Shown: in pieces, positions 19,379 to 28,477 of the stretch
How positions within the stretch are numbered: the first letter of the stretch is position 1
Layout of the letters: every line of letters starts with the position of its first letter
Assembly (NCBI RefSeq): GCF_030811555.1
Contig: NZ_JAUSQZ010000001.1
Location: 7,995,241 to 8,059,240 of the forward strand
Direction of reading: 5' to 3'
DNA: 64,000 nucleotides
DNA from: Kineosporia succinea
GTDB lineage: Bacteria; Actinomycetota; Actinomycetes; Actinomycetales; Kineosporiaceae
Position numbers and translations under genes: made by a program
The notes under the pieces: model-generated
Databases searched by the model: none
What the model saw: only the letters and a program-made list of their open reading frames with translations
What the model was told of the DNA's origin: nothing

Positions 19379-20005
19379 TCAGCGCACGAACGTGAACAAT
19401 CGCCGCGCCGCATCCAGCTCGACAGCCTCGCCCTCGTACTGCACCACCCCCATCGCGGCCCGTTCACCACCCTCACGAGCCTCGTAGGCCACCTCCCGGA
19501 ATCCGGCCTGCCCGAACCAGTTCCGCACCGTCTCGTTCCGGTCGCCGATGTCGGCGTCCCGCCCTCGTGACCACAACAACGTCGCCCCCGGACGGCAGAA
19601 GCCAGGCGCCGCCCGGATCAGGTTCTCCAGGTCGGCGTCGCTGATGTTGCCGAAGATCCCGACCATGAGCACCAGATCAGCCGGCACAATCCCGGCGTAG
19701 GTCGAGGCATCACCCGCATCCCGGGTGAGCACCGAGACGCGCAGTCCCTCGGCGGCAGCCACAGCCCGCGCCGCGAGCACCGGATCGATCTCGACCAGCG
19801 TCACCCCGACCCGATCGGCGTCGGCCCGCGCCGACAGCACCCCGATCAGGTCCCGCCCGTCCCCCGCGCACAGGCTGACCGCCGTCACCGGTCCCGGACG
19901 AGCATCCAGCACCAGGCCGATGTGATGCCGCACCCGCGACAACCGCCACGACAGGGCCGAGGACGGGTCGTCGTAGGCATCGTGCCAGGAGACATAATCA
20001 CGCAT
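19379..20005 (-). CDS. Class I SAM-dependent methyltransferase-like protein
   Basis: A 208-residue cytoplasmic protein with a Rossmann-type SAM site: VSLCAGDGRDLIG (motif I) and LVEIDPVLAARA (acidic end of strand 2). Later come DAGDASTYAG and PADLVLMVGIFGNI. The start is ATG 20005 (MRDYVSWHDAYDDP); the frame extends to 20035 without a signal. A weak -10 (TAAAAC) 7 bases upstream and no Shine-Dalgarno suggest a leaderless mRNA. It is divergent from a TetR-family gene 94 bases away. The substrate is unknown. Confidence 0.8.
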   Translation of the reverse strand: MRDYVSWHDAYDDPSSALSWRLSRVRHHIGLVLDARPGPVTAVSLCAGDGRDLIGVLSARADADRVGVTLVEIDPVLAARAVAAAEGLRVSVLTRDAGDASTYAGIVPADLVLMVGIFGNISDADLENLIRAAPGFCRPGATLLWSRGRDADIGDRNETVRNWFGQAGFREVAYEAREGGERAAMGVVQYEGEAVELDAARRLFTFVR

Positions 20006-20072
20006 GAGGAGAGTTTTACCCAGCCTGGCAACCAACCCTCACGAGTGCATCACGCGTGCACGACGAACCGCC

Positions 20073-20099
20073 GATACCAAGGGCACGTATCATCGATCC
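20073..20099 (+). promoter_or_regulatory. Candidate autoregulatory promoter/operator of the TetR gene
   Basis: Inverted repeat GATAC (20073-20077) / GTATC (20087-20091) overlaps the -10 TATCAT (20088-20093). The -10 ends 6 bases before the ATG at 20100. A repressor bound here would block its own leaderless transcript. Confidence 0.4.
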
Positions 20100-20834
20100 A
20101 TGCCGACGTCGCCCTCCTCCTCCACGCGCACACCGAAGGCGGACGACGACGCGTCTCTCCGGGCGGCCATGGTCGAGGCCGCGGAGCGCCTGCTGGCCGC
20201 CTCCGCCGACCACGACATCTCCACCCGCGCGGTCTGTGAGGCGGTCGGCGTCACCCAGCCCCGCCTGTACCGCCTGTTCGGCGACAAACGTGGCCTTCTC
20301 GACGCCGTGGCCGACGCCGGTTTCGAGCGCTACGCCCGGCACAAGGCCCAGCTGGCCCGCACGGACGACCCCGTCACGGACCTGTACGCCGGCTGGGACG
20401 ACCACATGCGCTTCGCGGCCACCAACCCCGCGCTCTACCAGCTGATGTTCGCCCCTCGCCCGCACTCGAACAGCCGCGCCCGGCGCGAGATCCTGGGCCT
20501 GGTCGAGGCCGCACTGCTGCGCTGCTCCGCGGTCGGCGCCCTGCGCACCGACGTGAATCACGCCGCACAGCTGATCCTTTCGGCCAACGTCGGGGTCGCC
20601 CTGAGCCGGATCGCCCAGCCCGCCCTGTTCGACGAGGCACTGTCCCACCGTTCCCGGGACGCCGTCTTCGGCGCGATCCTGACCCGGCCCGCCGTCGGCA
20701 CCGACACCGATCCGACGGTGGACGCGGCCCGCCGGCTGCGCTCGCAGCTGGCCCTGTCGGGCAGCGGAGTTCTGGAGACCGCCGAGGAGGCCCTGCTGGA
20801 GCGGTGGCTGGAACGGATCGCGGAACGCGGCTGA
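20100..20834 (+). CDS. TetR/AcrR family transcriptional regulator
   Basis: A 244-residue DNA-binding repressor type protein. The N-terminal helix-turn-helix reads AAERLLAASADHDISTRAVCEAVGVTQPRLYRLFGDKRGLLDAV, typical for TetR. The C-terminal part matches the WHG-type ligand domain (ATNPALYQLMFAP...). The ATG at 20100 is chosen because it is preceded by a -10 at leaderless distance, and upstream residues to 20004 are not protein-like. It is divergent from the methyltransferase gene, so the two may be regulated together. Confidence 0.9.
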   Translation: MPTSPSSSTRTPKADDDASLRAAMVEAAERLLAASADHDISTRAVCEAVGVTQPRLYRLFGDKRGLLDAVADAGFERYARHKAQLARTDDPVTDLYAGWDDHMRFAATNPALYQLMFAPRPHSNSRARREILGLVEAALLRCSAVGALRTDVNHAAQLILSANVGVALSRIAQPALFDEALSHRSRDAVFGAILTRPAVGTDTDPTVDAARRLRSQLALSGSGVLETAEEALLERWLERIAERG

Positions 20835-20960
20835 GAGCGGGAAGCACTCCGCGTCCCTCCGGGTTGCCCATGATCAGCGCACGCTCGACGAGCGCCGCCG
20901 TCCCGCGCCGGGTAGACCGGACAGGCACGGGGCAACCGTAGGACCAGGAGGCAGAACCGC

Positions 20961-21821
20961 ATGGCAGTGGCTGACAGCGGCACGATCGAGCTCGGCGGCA
21001 AGAAGGTGCACCGGCTCGGGTACGGCGCGATGCGCATCACGGGCGACGGCATCTGGGGCCCGCCGAAAGACCACGACGAGGCGATCCGCGTGCTGCGCCG
21101 GGCCGTCGAACTCGGTGTCGACTTCATCGACACCGCCGACTCGTACGGTCCCTACATCTCCGAGGACCTGATCAAGGAGGCCCTCCACGACGGCACCGGG
21201 TACGGCGACGTCGTCATCGCGACCAAGGGCGGGCTCACCCGCAGCGGTCCCGACGTCTGGCCCCCGCTGGGCCGTCCGGAGTATCTCCGTCAGTGCATCC
21301 TGATGTCGCTGCGTCGGCTGGGGCTGGAGCAGATCCCGCTCTGGCAGCTGCACCGCATCGACCGCAAGACCCCGCGCGAGGAGACCTTCGCCGAGGTGAA
21401 GAAGTTCGTCGACGAGGGCTTGGCCCTGCAGGTCGGCCTGTCCGAGGTGAGCGTCGAGGAGATCAAGGCCGCGCAGGAGGCCGGTCTCCCGGTCGCCTCC
21501 GTCCAGAACCGCTACAACCTGGGCGACCGCAAGGCCGAGGACGTTCTCGACTACTGCGAGCAGCAGGGCATTGCGTTCATCCCGTGGGCCCCGGTGAACG
21601 CCGGTTCGCTGGCCCGTCCGGGCGGTCCGCTGGAGAAGGTCGCGGGCAACCACCCGGGCACCACCACGTCCCAGCTGGCCCTCGCGTGGCTGCTGCGCCG
21701 CTCCCCCGTCATGGTGCCGATCCCCGGCACCTCGTCGGTCTCCCACCTCGAGGAGAACCTGGGCGGCGCCGACGTCACGCTCACCGACGACGAGTTCCGG
21801 ACGCTCGCCGACGCGATCTGA
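20961..21821 (+). CDS. Aldo/keto reductase
   Basis: NADPH-dependent oxidoreductase of the AKR superfamily, 286 residues, (beta/alpha)8 barrel. The catalytic tetrad is visible as Asp57 (FIDTADSYG), Tyr62, Lys89 (IATKGG) and His131 (LWQLHRID). A C-terminal cofactor-binding stretch [16 protein letters not shown] is present. A perfect AGGAGG lies 9 bases before the ATG. The substrate is unknown. It stands 126 bases after the TetR gene on the same strand and is convergent with the isochorismatase gene. Confidence 0.93.
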   Translation: MAVADSGTIELGGKKVHRLGYGAMRITGDGIWGPPKDHDEAIRVLRRAVELGVDFIDTADSYGPYISEDLIKEALHDGTGYGDVVIATKGGLTRSGPDVWPPLGRPEYLRQCILMSLRRLGLEQIPLWQLHRIDRKTPREETFAEVKKFVDEGLALQVGLSEVSVEEIKAAQEAGLPVASVQNRYNLGDRKAEDVLDYCEQQGIAFIPWAPVNAGSLARPGGPLEKVAGNHPGTTTSQLALAWLLRRSPVMVPIPGTSSVSHLEENLGGADVTLTDDEFRTLADAI

Positions 21822-21838
21822 TCCCCACCGCACCAACG

Positions 21839-21885
21839 GCATTGAGGACGTGGTGGTCGCCGGGCGACCGCCCCGTCCTCAATGC
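21839..21885. terminator. Bidirectional terminator between aldo/keto reductase and isochorismatase genes
   Basis: Arms GCATTGAGGACG and CGTCCTCAATGC (12 bp, perfect) enclose a second stem GGTCG/CGACC. It lies between convergent stop codons. Confidence 0.85.
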
Positions 21886-21890
21886 TGTTG

Positions 21891-22511
<621 letters not shown>

Positions 22512-22636
22512 GACGACTCCTTCGGCTGCTTCTTCGGGCCAAGAATCTTCGTCGGTCGTGACAACCATAGGGCGCGGTCGTGCGTGTTGTGGGGAGAAGG
22601 AGCGGGATTCACTTCGGCAGCGGGACGGTGAGCGGC

Positions 22637-23299
22637 ATGACCAGCACGGCCATCAGGGCGACAGCGGGAGCGCTCGGCATGGGCACACGGGGAGGAGTGG
22701 TGCTGGGCACGATGCTCCTGCTCGCGGGCCTCTTCACTATGGTCGCGTGCGCCGGGGCGAGTTCGGGTAGCGGCGAGAACCCGGCGTCACCCCCCTCGCC
22801 GGACGCGGCGTCGGCCCCGGTGGGCGCGAGTTCGGCGTCGGCGAGCCCGGCCAGGGCCGCAGACGAGAGCCCGGTGCTCTCCGACACGGGCCTGGGCGAG
22901 CTGCGGCTGGGGGTCTCCCTCAAACAGGCCAAGGCCCTCGGGCTGGTGGGCGAGCGCACCGAGGAGTCGCCCGACGAGACCTGTGAGCAGTACACCGGGG
23001 CCAAGGGCAGCGGCGTGCATTACCTGTACTTCACCGACGACCAGCTGATCATCATCGACGTCACGCAGGCGGCGAAACTCGACACCGGGCTCGCCATCGG
23101 CAGTACCTACACGCAACTGCACAACGCCTACGGCGACCAGATCGGCAACGACACCGGCCCCGGCCGGATCTACGTGACCGCACCCGGTGCCCCGGTGAAG
23201 GCCGAGTACCGCGTCGCTCTGGACTCCGACACGGCCTTCCCCGACTCGAAGATCACCGAGATCACCTTGCAGACGGTCGATTCCGGGTGTTACGAGTAG
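22637..23299 (+). CDS. Putative lipoprotein sharing a domain with the sigma-linked membrane protein
   Basis: A 220-residue exported protein. The signal region GGVVLGTMLLLAGLFTMVAC ends in a lipobox-like MVAC (Cys38), followed by a Ser/Ala/Pro-rich linker. The folded part begins GLGELRLGVSLKQAKALGL and continues CEQYTG...AIGSTYTQLHNAYGD. This aligns by eye with the extracellular part of the gene two positions downstream (GIGALQLGMSLSAVRDAGL...GIGDTYGDLQAAYDD). It overlaps or abuts the sigma factor gene. The start at ATG 22637 lacks a strong ribosome binding site, and a GTG at 22580 is an alternative. It could be an extracytoplasmic partner of the sigma system (inference). Confidence 0.75.
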   Translation: MTSTAIRATAGALGMGTRGGVVLGTMLLLAGLFTMVACAGASSGSGENPASPPSPDAASAPVGASSASASPARAADESPVLSDTGLGELRLGVSLKQAKALGLVGERTEESPDETCEQYTGAKGSGVHYLYFTDDQLIIIDVTQAAKLDTGLAIGSTYTQLHNAYGDQIGNDTGPGRIYVTAPGAPVKAEYRVALDSDTAFPDSKITEITLQTVDSGCYE

Positions 23300-23301
23300 C
23301 C

Positions 23302-23883
23302 GTGACCGGTGCCGACCCCCACGAGGTGCTGACACCGCTGCCCGAGCACCTCAGCTCGCAGCCGCCGCCGTTCGAGGAGTACGTGTCGGCCCGGCTGCCC
23401 GACCTCCTGCGGCTGGGCCACGCGCTCGCCGGGAATCCGCACGACGCCAGCGATCTCGTGCAGGACGTGCTGGAGAAGGTGGGGGTGCGCTGGACCACCC
23501 TGCACCGGCGGGGCGAGAACGTCGACGCGTACGTGCGGCGGGCCATGGTCAACGCCCGCACCACCCGCTGGCGGCGCCGGCGGCGCGAGACGCTGGTCGC
23601 GTTCTCGGTCGTCGGGCTCGACCGGGCGGTGCTGCCGCACGACCGTTTCGACGACGAGCCGCTGTGGCAGGCACTGCGTGATCTGCCGGCCAAGCAGCGG
23701 GCGGTGCTGGTGCTGCGCTTCTACGAGGGGCTGACCGAGTCCGAGATCGCGGCCACGCTGGGCATTGCCGTCGGCACGGTGAAAAGTCATACGTCGCGGG
23801 CGATGTCCGCGCTGCGGCAGACACTCGCGCACACCGGCTCCGGCGGGGAGACGCCCCGGACCCCTGAGGGAGGCACGCGATGA
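23302..23883 (+). CDS. SigE-family extracytoplasmic-function-type RNA polymerase sigma factor
   Basis: A 193-residue sigma factor lacking region 1. Region 2 is visible in FEEYVSARLPDLLRLGHALAGNPHDASDLVQDVLEKVGVRW. Region 4 is LPAKQRAVLVLRFYEGLTESEIAATLGIAVGTVKSHTSRAMSALR, a helix-turn-helix for the -35 element. The RWRRRRRE linker is typical of the actinobacterial SigE-like (TIGR02983-type) group. The start is either GTG 23302, just after the lipoprotein stop, or GTG 23287, which overlaps it. The stop overlaps the ATG of the next gene (ATGA), so the sigma factor and the membrane protein are translationally coupled. Confidence 0.9.
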   Translation: MTGADPHEVLTPLPEHLSSQPPPFEEYVSARLPDLLRLGHALAGNPHDASDLVQDVLEKVGVRWTTLHRRGENVDAYVRRAMVNARTTRWRRRRRETLVAFSVVGLDRAVLPHDRFDDEPLWQALRDLPAKQRAVLVLRFYEGLTESEIAATLGIAVGTVKSHTSRAMSALRQTLAHTGSGGETPRTPEGGTR

Positions 23884-24578
23884 GTCAGGACCATCTCGAA
23901 GACCGGCTGGCGTCGCTGCTGGGCAGCGCCGACCTGGATCTGCCCGCCCGGCCCGACGCGACCGGTGTGGTCATGGGCGACGTGCGCCGGGCCCGACGGC
24001 GACGCCGGGCCGTGCAGGTGGCGGTTCCGGCTGTGCTGGTCGTGGGGGCGATCGCGGCTGGGTCCACGTTCCTGCCGCGGTATCACGAGAAGGTGGTGCC
24101 GGCGGTGCAGCCGTCCGACGTGCTGACCGGCACCGGGATCGGGGCGCTCCAGCTCGGGATGAGCCTGTCCGCGGTCCGGGACGCCGGGCTGACCGGCGCG
24201 GAACTCAGCAGCGAGACGGATAGCACCTGCGTCACGTACGAGGGCCGGGGCTCTGTCGCGCAGTTCACCGTGGTCGACGGTCAGGTGGCCCGCATCCGGG
24301 TCGACGCGTTCGCCACGACCCCCGAGGGCATCGGCATCGGCGACACCTACGGCGATCTGCAGGCTGCCTACGACGACCTTCCGCAGGGAACGGCGGGCAT
24401 GGGCTCGGTGCAGTTCAACGCCCTCGGAGCCCAGGGCGGCCGGTACGAGGCCGACCTCGAGATCCCCGACACCAATGCCGACAGATCCGCGGACACCGAC
24501 GACGAGGCGGACTTCGAGGCCACCCGGATCACCGGGTTGTCCCTCAGCAGCCGGTCCCCCGCCCTGGAGTCCTGCTGA
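23880..24578 (+). CDS. Single-pass membrane protein coupled to the sigma factor (candidate anti-sigma/sensor)
   Basis: A 232-residue protein. Residues 1-42 are cytoplasmic, ending in a very basic RRARRRRRA stretch. Residues 43-66 form one transmembrane helix (VQVAVPAVLVVGAIAAGSTFL). The rest is outside and contains the domain shared with the lipoprotein two genes upstream (GIGALQLGMS, VTYEGRGSVAQFTVVDGQ, GIGDTYGDLQAAYDD). Its ATG overlaps the sigma stop. A membrane partner of this kind often holds a sigma factor inactive. No recognisable zinc anti-sigma motif (HxxxCxxC) is present, so the mechanism is unknown. Confidence 0.72.
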   Translation: MSQDHLEDRLASLLGSADLDLPARPDATGVVMGDVRRARRRRRAVQVAVPAVLVVGAIAAGSTFLPRYHEKVVPAVQPSDVLTGTGIGALQLGMSLSAVRDAGLTGAELSSETDSTCVTYEGRGSVAQFTVVDGQVARIRVDAFATTPEGIGIGDTYGDLQAAYDDLPQGTAGMGSVQFNALGAQGGRYEADLEIPDTNADRSADTDDEADFEATRITGLSLSSRSPALESC

Positions 24579-24598
24579 TGCGCCCGGCCGGAGCACAG

Positions 24599-24715
24599 CA
24601 TCAGCCGAGCGGGACCAGGCGGGCCGGACCAGCCGGGCGGGACCAGGCGGGCCGGGCCGGACCAGGCGGGCGGGACCAGGCGGGCAGCATCAGCCGGGCG
24701 GGATCCCCCAGCCAC
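24599..24715. repeat. Irregular GC-rich repeats (GGCGGGACCAGGCGGGCCGG type)
   Basis: Variants of GGCGGGACCA and GGCGGGCCGGACCA are repeated about eight times between the convergent membrane-protein genes. Copies are imperfect and no frame is maintained. Confidence 0.75.
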
Positions 24716-24744
24716 GCCAGCCCCCACACCGAGGCTCGACATCC

Positions 24745-25434
24745 TCAGCCCGGCAGGCTGTCCCACACGGTGACCTGCAGGGCCAGCTCGTCATCCCGGC
24801 TGGCTCCCTCACCGACGCGCAGCCAGGCGATGCGCCCGTCCGAGGTCGTCAGGCACAACTGGTCACCGGGAAAGACCTGCAGCGCGGGATACCCGTCCTT
24901 GCCCGACCGGATCCGCGCGGCGCAACGCGTGGCGGCATCCTGCGGCAGCCCCTGGTCACTGAACAGCTTGCCCTCGCTGAGCGAGAGGCCGGTGTTCTGG
25001 TCCCAGAACACGTCCAGAGCCTCTGATCCCGACGTGTCCGTCGGCTCCGAGCCCACGTGTTCGGAGTCGGCCGAGCCCCCGAGATGACCGAGGTGGTCCA
25101 GATCGACGCCGAGCCCGTTGTCGATGGTGATCGGCCCGTTGACCAGCACCACGGGCCGGTCCGACGAAGCCTGCGTCCCCGCCGTGCCGGTGGCGCCGGC
25201 ATCCGCGGGATCAGCCGGCCGCCAGGGCTGGGTGATGGGCCGCCCGGTCGAGACCGGCAACGGCTCGTTGTCCCCGTTCCCCACGAGAGCCATGGAGCCC
25301 CAGGCGATGGCGCCGAGCACCACCAGCGTTCCCGCGGCCACCAGCACCTTGCTGACCGGCGTGGGCTCGTCCGGATCCGTGCCCTGGTCCGGGCCTGACA
25401 GCGATTCGGGCGGTGGAGGCGGTGAGGACGTCAC
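24745..25434 (-). CDS. Proline-rich single-pass membrane protein, unknown function
   Basis: A 229-residue protein starting at GTG 25434. A Pro/Asp-rich cytoplasmic tail (SSPPPPPESLSGPDQG) precedes one transmembrane segment at about residues 29-51 (VLVAAGTLVVLGAIAWGSMALV), then a long linker. The extracellular domain has two cysteines (TRCAARIRSGKDGYPALQVF, DQLCLTTSDGR) that could form a disulfide, and ends DELALQVTVWDSLPG. The domain looks like a ligand- or wall-facing module of unknown type. It is convergent with the sigma operon. Confidence 0.75.
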   Translation of the reverse strand: MTSSPPPPPESLSGPDQGTDPDEPTPVSKVLVAAGTLVVLGAIAWGSMALVGNGDNEPLPVSTGRPITQPWRPADPADAGATGTAGTQASSDRPVVLVNGPITIDNGLGVDLDHLGHLGGSADSEHVGSEPTDTSGSEALDVFWDQNTGLSLSEGKLFSDQGLPQDAATRCAARIRSGKDGYPALQVFPGDQLCLTTSDGRIAWLRVGEGASRDDELALQVTVWDSLPG

Positions 25435-25523
25435 GCGTCGGGTTCCCCTGTTGTTCTAGAACGGTCGTGTCGAAACGGCACAGTGGGCACCAGGGCCGAG
25501 AGCGCCGGTGTCCGAACAGGAAT

Positions 25524-25573
25524 CAGCCCGGCCGGCCGTCCCGCACGTGGAGTCGGGACGGCCGGCCGGGCTG
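25524..25573 (-). terminator. Hairpin terminator after the DUF4012 operon
   Basis: A perfect 20-bp inverted repeat, CAGCCCGGCCGGCCGTCCCG and complement, with a 10-base loop, 56 bases past the stop of the secreted-protein gene. Confidence 0.85.
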
Positions 25574-25628
25574 ACGGCCGGTGCGGGCCGTGCAACTCAC
25601 GGTCCGCACCGACCGTCGAAACGGATCG

Positions 25629-26240
25629 TCAGCTGACGGTGATGTTGACCGGGTTGCCCACCGGAACACCGTTGACGCTGGCCGTCACCGCGTACTGGCC
25701 CTTGACCTTGAACTTGATGCGGAACTTGGCCTCGCCCCGCCGGTCGGCCACGTCGGTGTCCGAGTAGGTGGCACCGCCACCGACCTTGACCGCCGTGAGC
25801 GTGACCTCACTGGCCTCTTCGACACCGGTGATGGAGAAGCGCACCTGCTCCTTGACGACGGCCGCGGCCTGGCCGGTGAGCTTGGCGTTCGGCACCACGA
25901 AGTCGGCGCGCGAGTTCTCCTTGAGGTCGCAGTCCACGGTGCGCGCACGCACCCGGTTGCGGCCGGAGGAGGTGTTCACGACGCCCGACACGGTGGGGCT
26001 GCTGCTGCCGCTGACCGTGCCGAGGAACTGCCCGTTGACCGTGACGATCGTGGTGCAGCTCGGGTCGGCGTTGTTGATGGTCGCGGTCACCGTCGACTTG
26101 GCGTCGTCGATGCGGACGGCGGTCGCCCGCACCGTCAGCGCCATGTCGGGCGGGTAGGCGTACGCCACCCCGCCGCCGATGCCGGCAAGGGTGAGTACCC
26201 CTGCCGCAACGGCTTTTCGATTGATCCTGCTCAAAGTCAT
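25629..26240 (-). CDS. Secreted protein with Ig-like/beta-sandwich repeats, DUF4012 partner
   Basis: A 203-residue exported protein. The signal peptide MTLSRINRKAVAAGVLTLAGIGGGVAYA has a cleavage site near AYA-YPP. The mature part has two all-beta segments (ALTVRATAVRIDDAKSTVTATINN... and ...GQYAVTASVNGVPVGNPVNITVS) and two cysteines (PSCTT, VDCDL). It is likely co-transcribed with the DUF4012 gene 43 bases upstream and ends at a strong terminator. The function is unknown; a wall-associated or adhesive role is inference. Confidence 0.78.
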   Translation of the reverse strand: MTLSRINRKAVAAGVLTLAGIGGGVAYAYPPDMALTVRATAVRIDDAKSTVTATINNADPSCTTIVTVNGQFLGTVSGSSSPTVSGVVNTSSGRNRVRARTVDCDLKENSRADFVVPNAKLTGQAAAVVKEQVRFSITGVEEASEVTLTAVKVGGGATYSDTDVADRRGEAKFRIKFKVKGQYAVTASVNGVPVGNPVNITVS

Positions 26241-26283
26241 GACTCGCTGGTCCCCTCTACGGGAGGTGGATCGGAGGCGATGG

Positions 26284-28128
26284 TCATCCCCCGACGACGG
26301 ATGAGGTCTTGCACTCGGTCAGCGGCTCGGCGCTGCTCGTGGCCGGCTTCACCATGGGCTGGTTCAGCACGACCGGGATCTGCCCGGCGTCGTCCTCGAC
26401 CACCGGGGTGGACATCACGACGTTCACCGTTCGCTCCTGACCAGCCGCGATGGGGACGCTCACGCGCCACACCGGGTGGTTGTTGTCGAGACCGGTGACC
26501 GGCACGACGGTTTCGCCGTCGAGCTGGGTGAGCACGGCGCTGCTGCCCACCGGCCCATAGATGTCCAGGATGATCCGATTGCTGCCGTCCCGCGTCACCT
26601 TGCCGGTGAGACCCCGCTGTATCAGGTCGCTCCGGACGTTGACGTACGACGGCAGCCCTTCCCCATCCTTGGGAGCCGTGTTGTCCAGGGTGACCGAAAT
26701 CTGGCCCACCCTGGCACTGTTGGTGCAGGTGCCCGGGTCGTACCTGGTGTCCACCTGCAGGTAGGCATCCATCTTGTTGCCACCACCGTTGTTGACCACG
26801 GTCATGGCGAAGGGCCCGGGATCGCCCGGGATGGTGCCGGAGATGCTCAGCTGCTCCAGCTGGGCCTGGACCTCGTCGTCGTTCGCCCAGAGCAGGAGCC
26901 GTCGTTCGCGGACCGGCTCGCGCAGCGACTTGATCAGCGTCGGCAGGCTGAACTCCCCACGGGAGAACTTACCGAAGGTCGCCTGCACCAGTTCGGTGGT
27001 CACGGTGTCGACGACCTGCGGATCCTGCCAGCGGGCGTACACGCCCTTGCTGAGGAAGTTCGCGGCGTTCGACGAATCCACCGTCACACCACGCACTTCC
27101 ACCGGGCCGGTGGCCGCGAGCAGAGCCGCGACGACGTTCTGGTCGACCCCCGCCACGAAGTCGGTGTCCTGGCGGGTGCGGGCCTTCCAGCCCGCCGCCG
27201 CCAGTTCACCGGTGTGCGGGAAGTGCGGGCTGGCGTTGAAACCGGCCCATTCGGTGAGGTCCTTGCCGTAGTGCTCGCGCAGGTTCTCCGGCGCCACCAC
27301 CGACGGGATGGTCGGGCCGCGGTCGAGCTTGGAGCGGGATTCCGCGTCGGCCAGCGTCATCCGGCCCTGGTCGGTCTTGAGCTCGGCGAACGCGCCCACC
27401 AGACCGCCCGTTCCGCGAGCCTCGGCATCCTGCTGCAGCAGCACCACCCAGGTCTTCTCACCGTCGGCGCCGAGCATGCCGGGCAGTTCCTGGAGCAGCG
27501 GCACCGCATCGGCGAACGGCCCCCGGGCCGCGGAGAGCGCGGTGTTCAGCGTGGTCACGCCGTCGGCCACGTCGGGGCGCAGCCCGTCCGGGTCGAGCTC
27601 GCCGACGGTCACGGCGCCCGAGGAGACGGCCGCCGACAGCTGTGGCATCGCACCGGCGACGGCGCGCAGTGCGGTGGTGTCGAGCTGGCCCTGCGCGCCG
27701 GCGGCGCCCTTCGGCTGCAGCTTCGGCAGCGCGGTCTCGAGCGGCTGGGCGGCGGTGGTGATGTCGGCCATCACGGCGCTGACCTGGCGTGCCGCGTGCA
27801 GGTCTCGCCCCAGCACCGGCACGTATCCGGCGATGCCCCAGACCGGGTCGCCGGTGAGACGGTGGGCCTTCTGGGCGTCGACGCGCACCTTGGCGAGCGT
27901 CTGCCCGGCGGCCGGGAGGTCGTAGGCCTCGAGCTGGGCCTGCAGCACCGCGCCGTCGGCGCGCAACGCCTCGACCGCGACCTTGGCCTGCTGCCCCCGC
28001 ACGACCAGCCAGGCACCCGCAGCCCCGAAGGTCACGACGGCCAGAAGAGCCACGGCCATCCACGGTCTGCCCATCGGCAACCATGACGGACCCCGCCCCT
28101 GATGCTCTTCGCTCACTCGCCTCCCCAC
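26284..28128 (-). CDS. DUF4012-containing membrane-anchored surface protein
   Basis: Up to 614 residues. One N-terminal transmembrane helix (about residues 22-45, WMAVALLAVVTFGAAGAWLVVRG) is followed by a helical region. Then comes a DUF4012-type core: ELPGMLGADGEKTWVVLLQQDAEARGTGGLVGAFAEL, and later PHFPHTGELAAAGWKART. The C-terminus has a beta-rich segment with Cys positions (GTCTNS, ECKTSS). DUF4012 proteins occur near polysaccharide and surface genes in Gram-positive bacteria; no enzymatic role is established. Start alternatives are GTG 28128 and GTG 28116; the second follows GGGGAGG closely. It forms an operon with the small secreted protein downstream. Confidence 0.8.
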   Translation of the reverse strand: MGRRVSEEHQGRGPSWLPMGRPWMAVALLAVVTFGAAGAWLVVRGQQAKVAVEALRADGAVLQAQLEAYDLPAAGQTLAKVRVDAQKAHRLTGDPVWGIAGYVPVLGRDLHAARQVSAVMADITTAAQPLETALPKLQPKGAAGAQGQLDTTALRAVAGAMPQLSAAVSSGAVTVGELDPDGLRPDVADGVTTLNTALSAARGPFADAVPLLQELPGMLGADGEKTWVVLLQQDAEARGTGGLVGAFAELKTDQGRMTLADAESRSKLDRGPTIPSVVAPENLREHYGKDLTEWAGFNASPHFPHTGELAAAGWKARTRQDTDFVAGVDQNVVAALLAATGPVEVRGVTVDSSNAANFLSKGVYARWQDPQVVDTVTTELVQATFGKFSRGEFSLPTLIKSLREPVRERRLLLWANDDEVQAQLEQLSISGTIPGDPGPFAMTVVNNGGGNKMDAYLQVDTRYDPGTCTNSARVGQISVTLDNTAPKDGEGLPSYVNVRSDLIQRGLTGKVTRDGSNRIILDIYGPVGSSAVLTQLDGETVVPVTGLDNNHPVWRVSVPIAAGQERTVNVVMSTPVVEDDAGQIPVVLNQPMVKPATSSAEPLTECKTSSVVGG

Positions 28129-28477
28129 GGCGTGAGTCTGACACAGAGTGAATGACCAGACACTCCTGGTCGATCCCTATGGGCCGAACGTCGTAGGGGT
28201 GATCAACAGGCTGTGAAGACAGAGCGTGACATCCAGGACATGAGACATCCGGAAGGCCCAGGAACACGGACGAAGCCGATTCCTCTCCGGAATCGCACGC
28301 CCCGCCCAGGCCCTCGCGGGCGTCCCCAGGAAACCCTGGATCCGCGACTACGACCAGTCACCACAAGCGGGGTCGGATCGAAACCGGCGAGACCGCCCGG
28401 GGTCCTCCGTGTTAACTCGGTGAACCGCTTCACGGCCCACTCTCCCGTAAGGCATTCCTGCGCCTTAATCTGCCGCC
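28129..28477. other. Divergent intergenic region between the DUF4012 gene and the oxidase gene
   Basis: About 350 bases without coding sequence. Near the right end are GTTAAC, a short inverted repeat GTGAA/TTCAC at about 28420-28435, and a -10 TAATCT (28466-28471) that ends 6 bases before the oxidase ATG. Confidence 0.5.
28466..28471 (+). promoter_or_regulatory. -10 element of the oxidase operon (leaderless)
   Basis: TAATCT is followed by GCCGCC and the ATG at 28478. No Shine-Dalgarno is present, so a leaderless start is likely. Confidence 0.5.
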
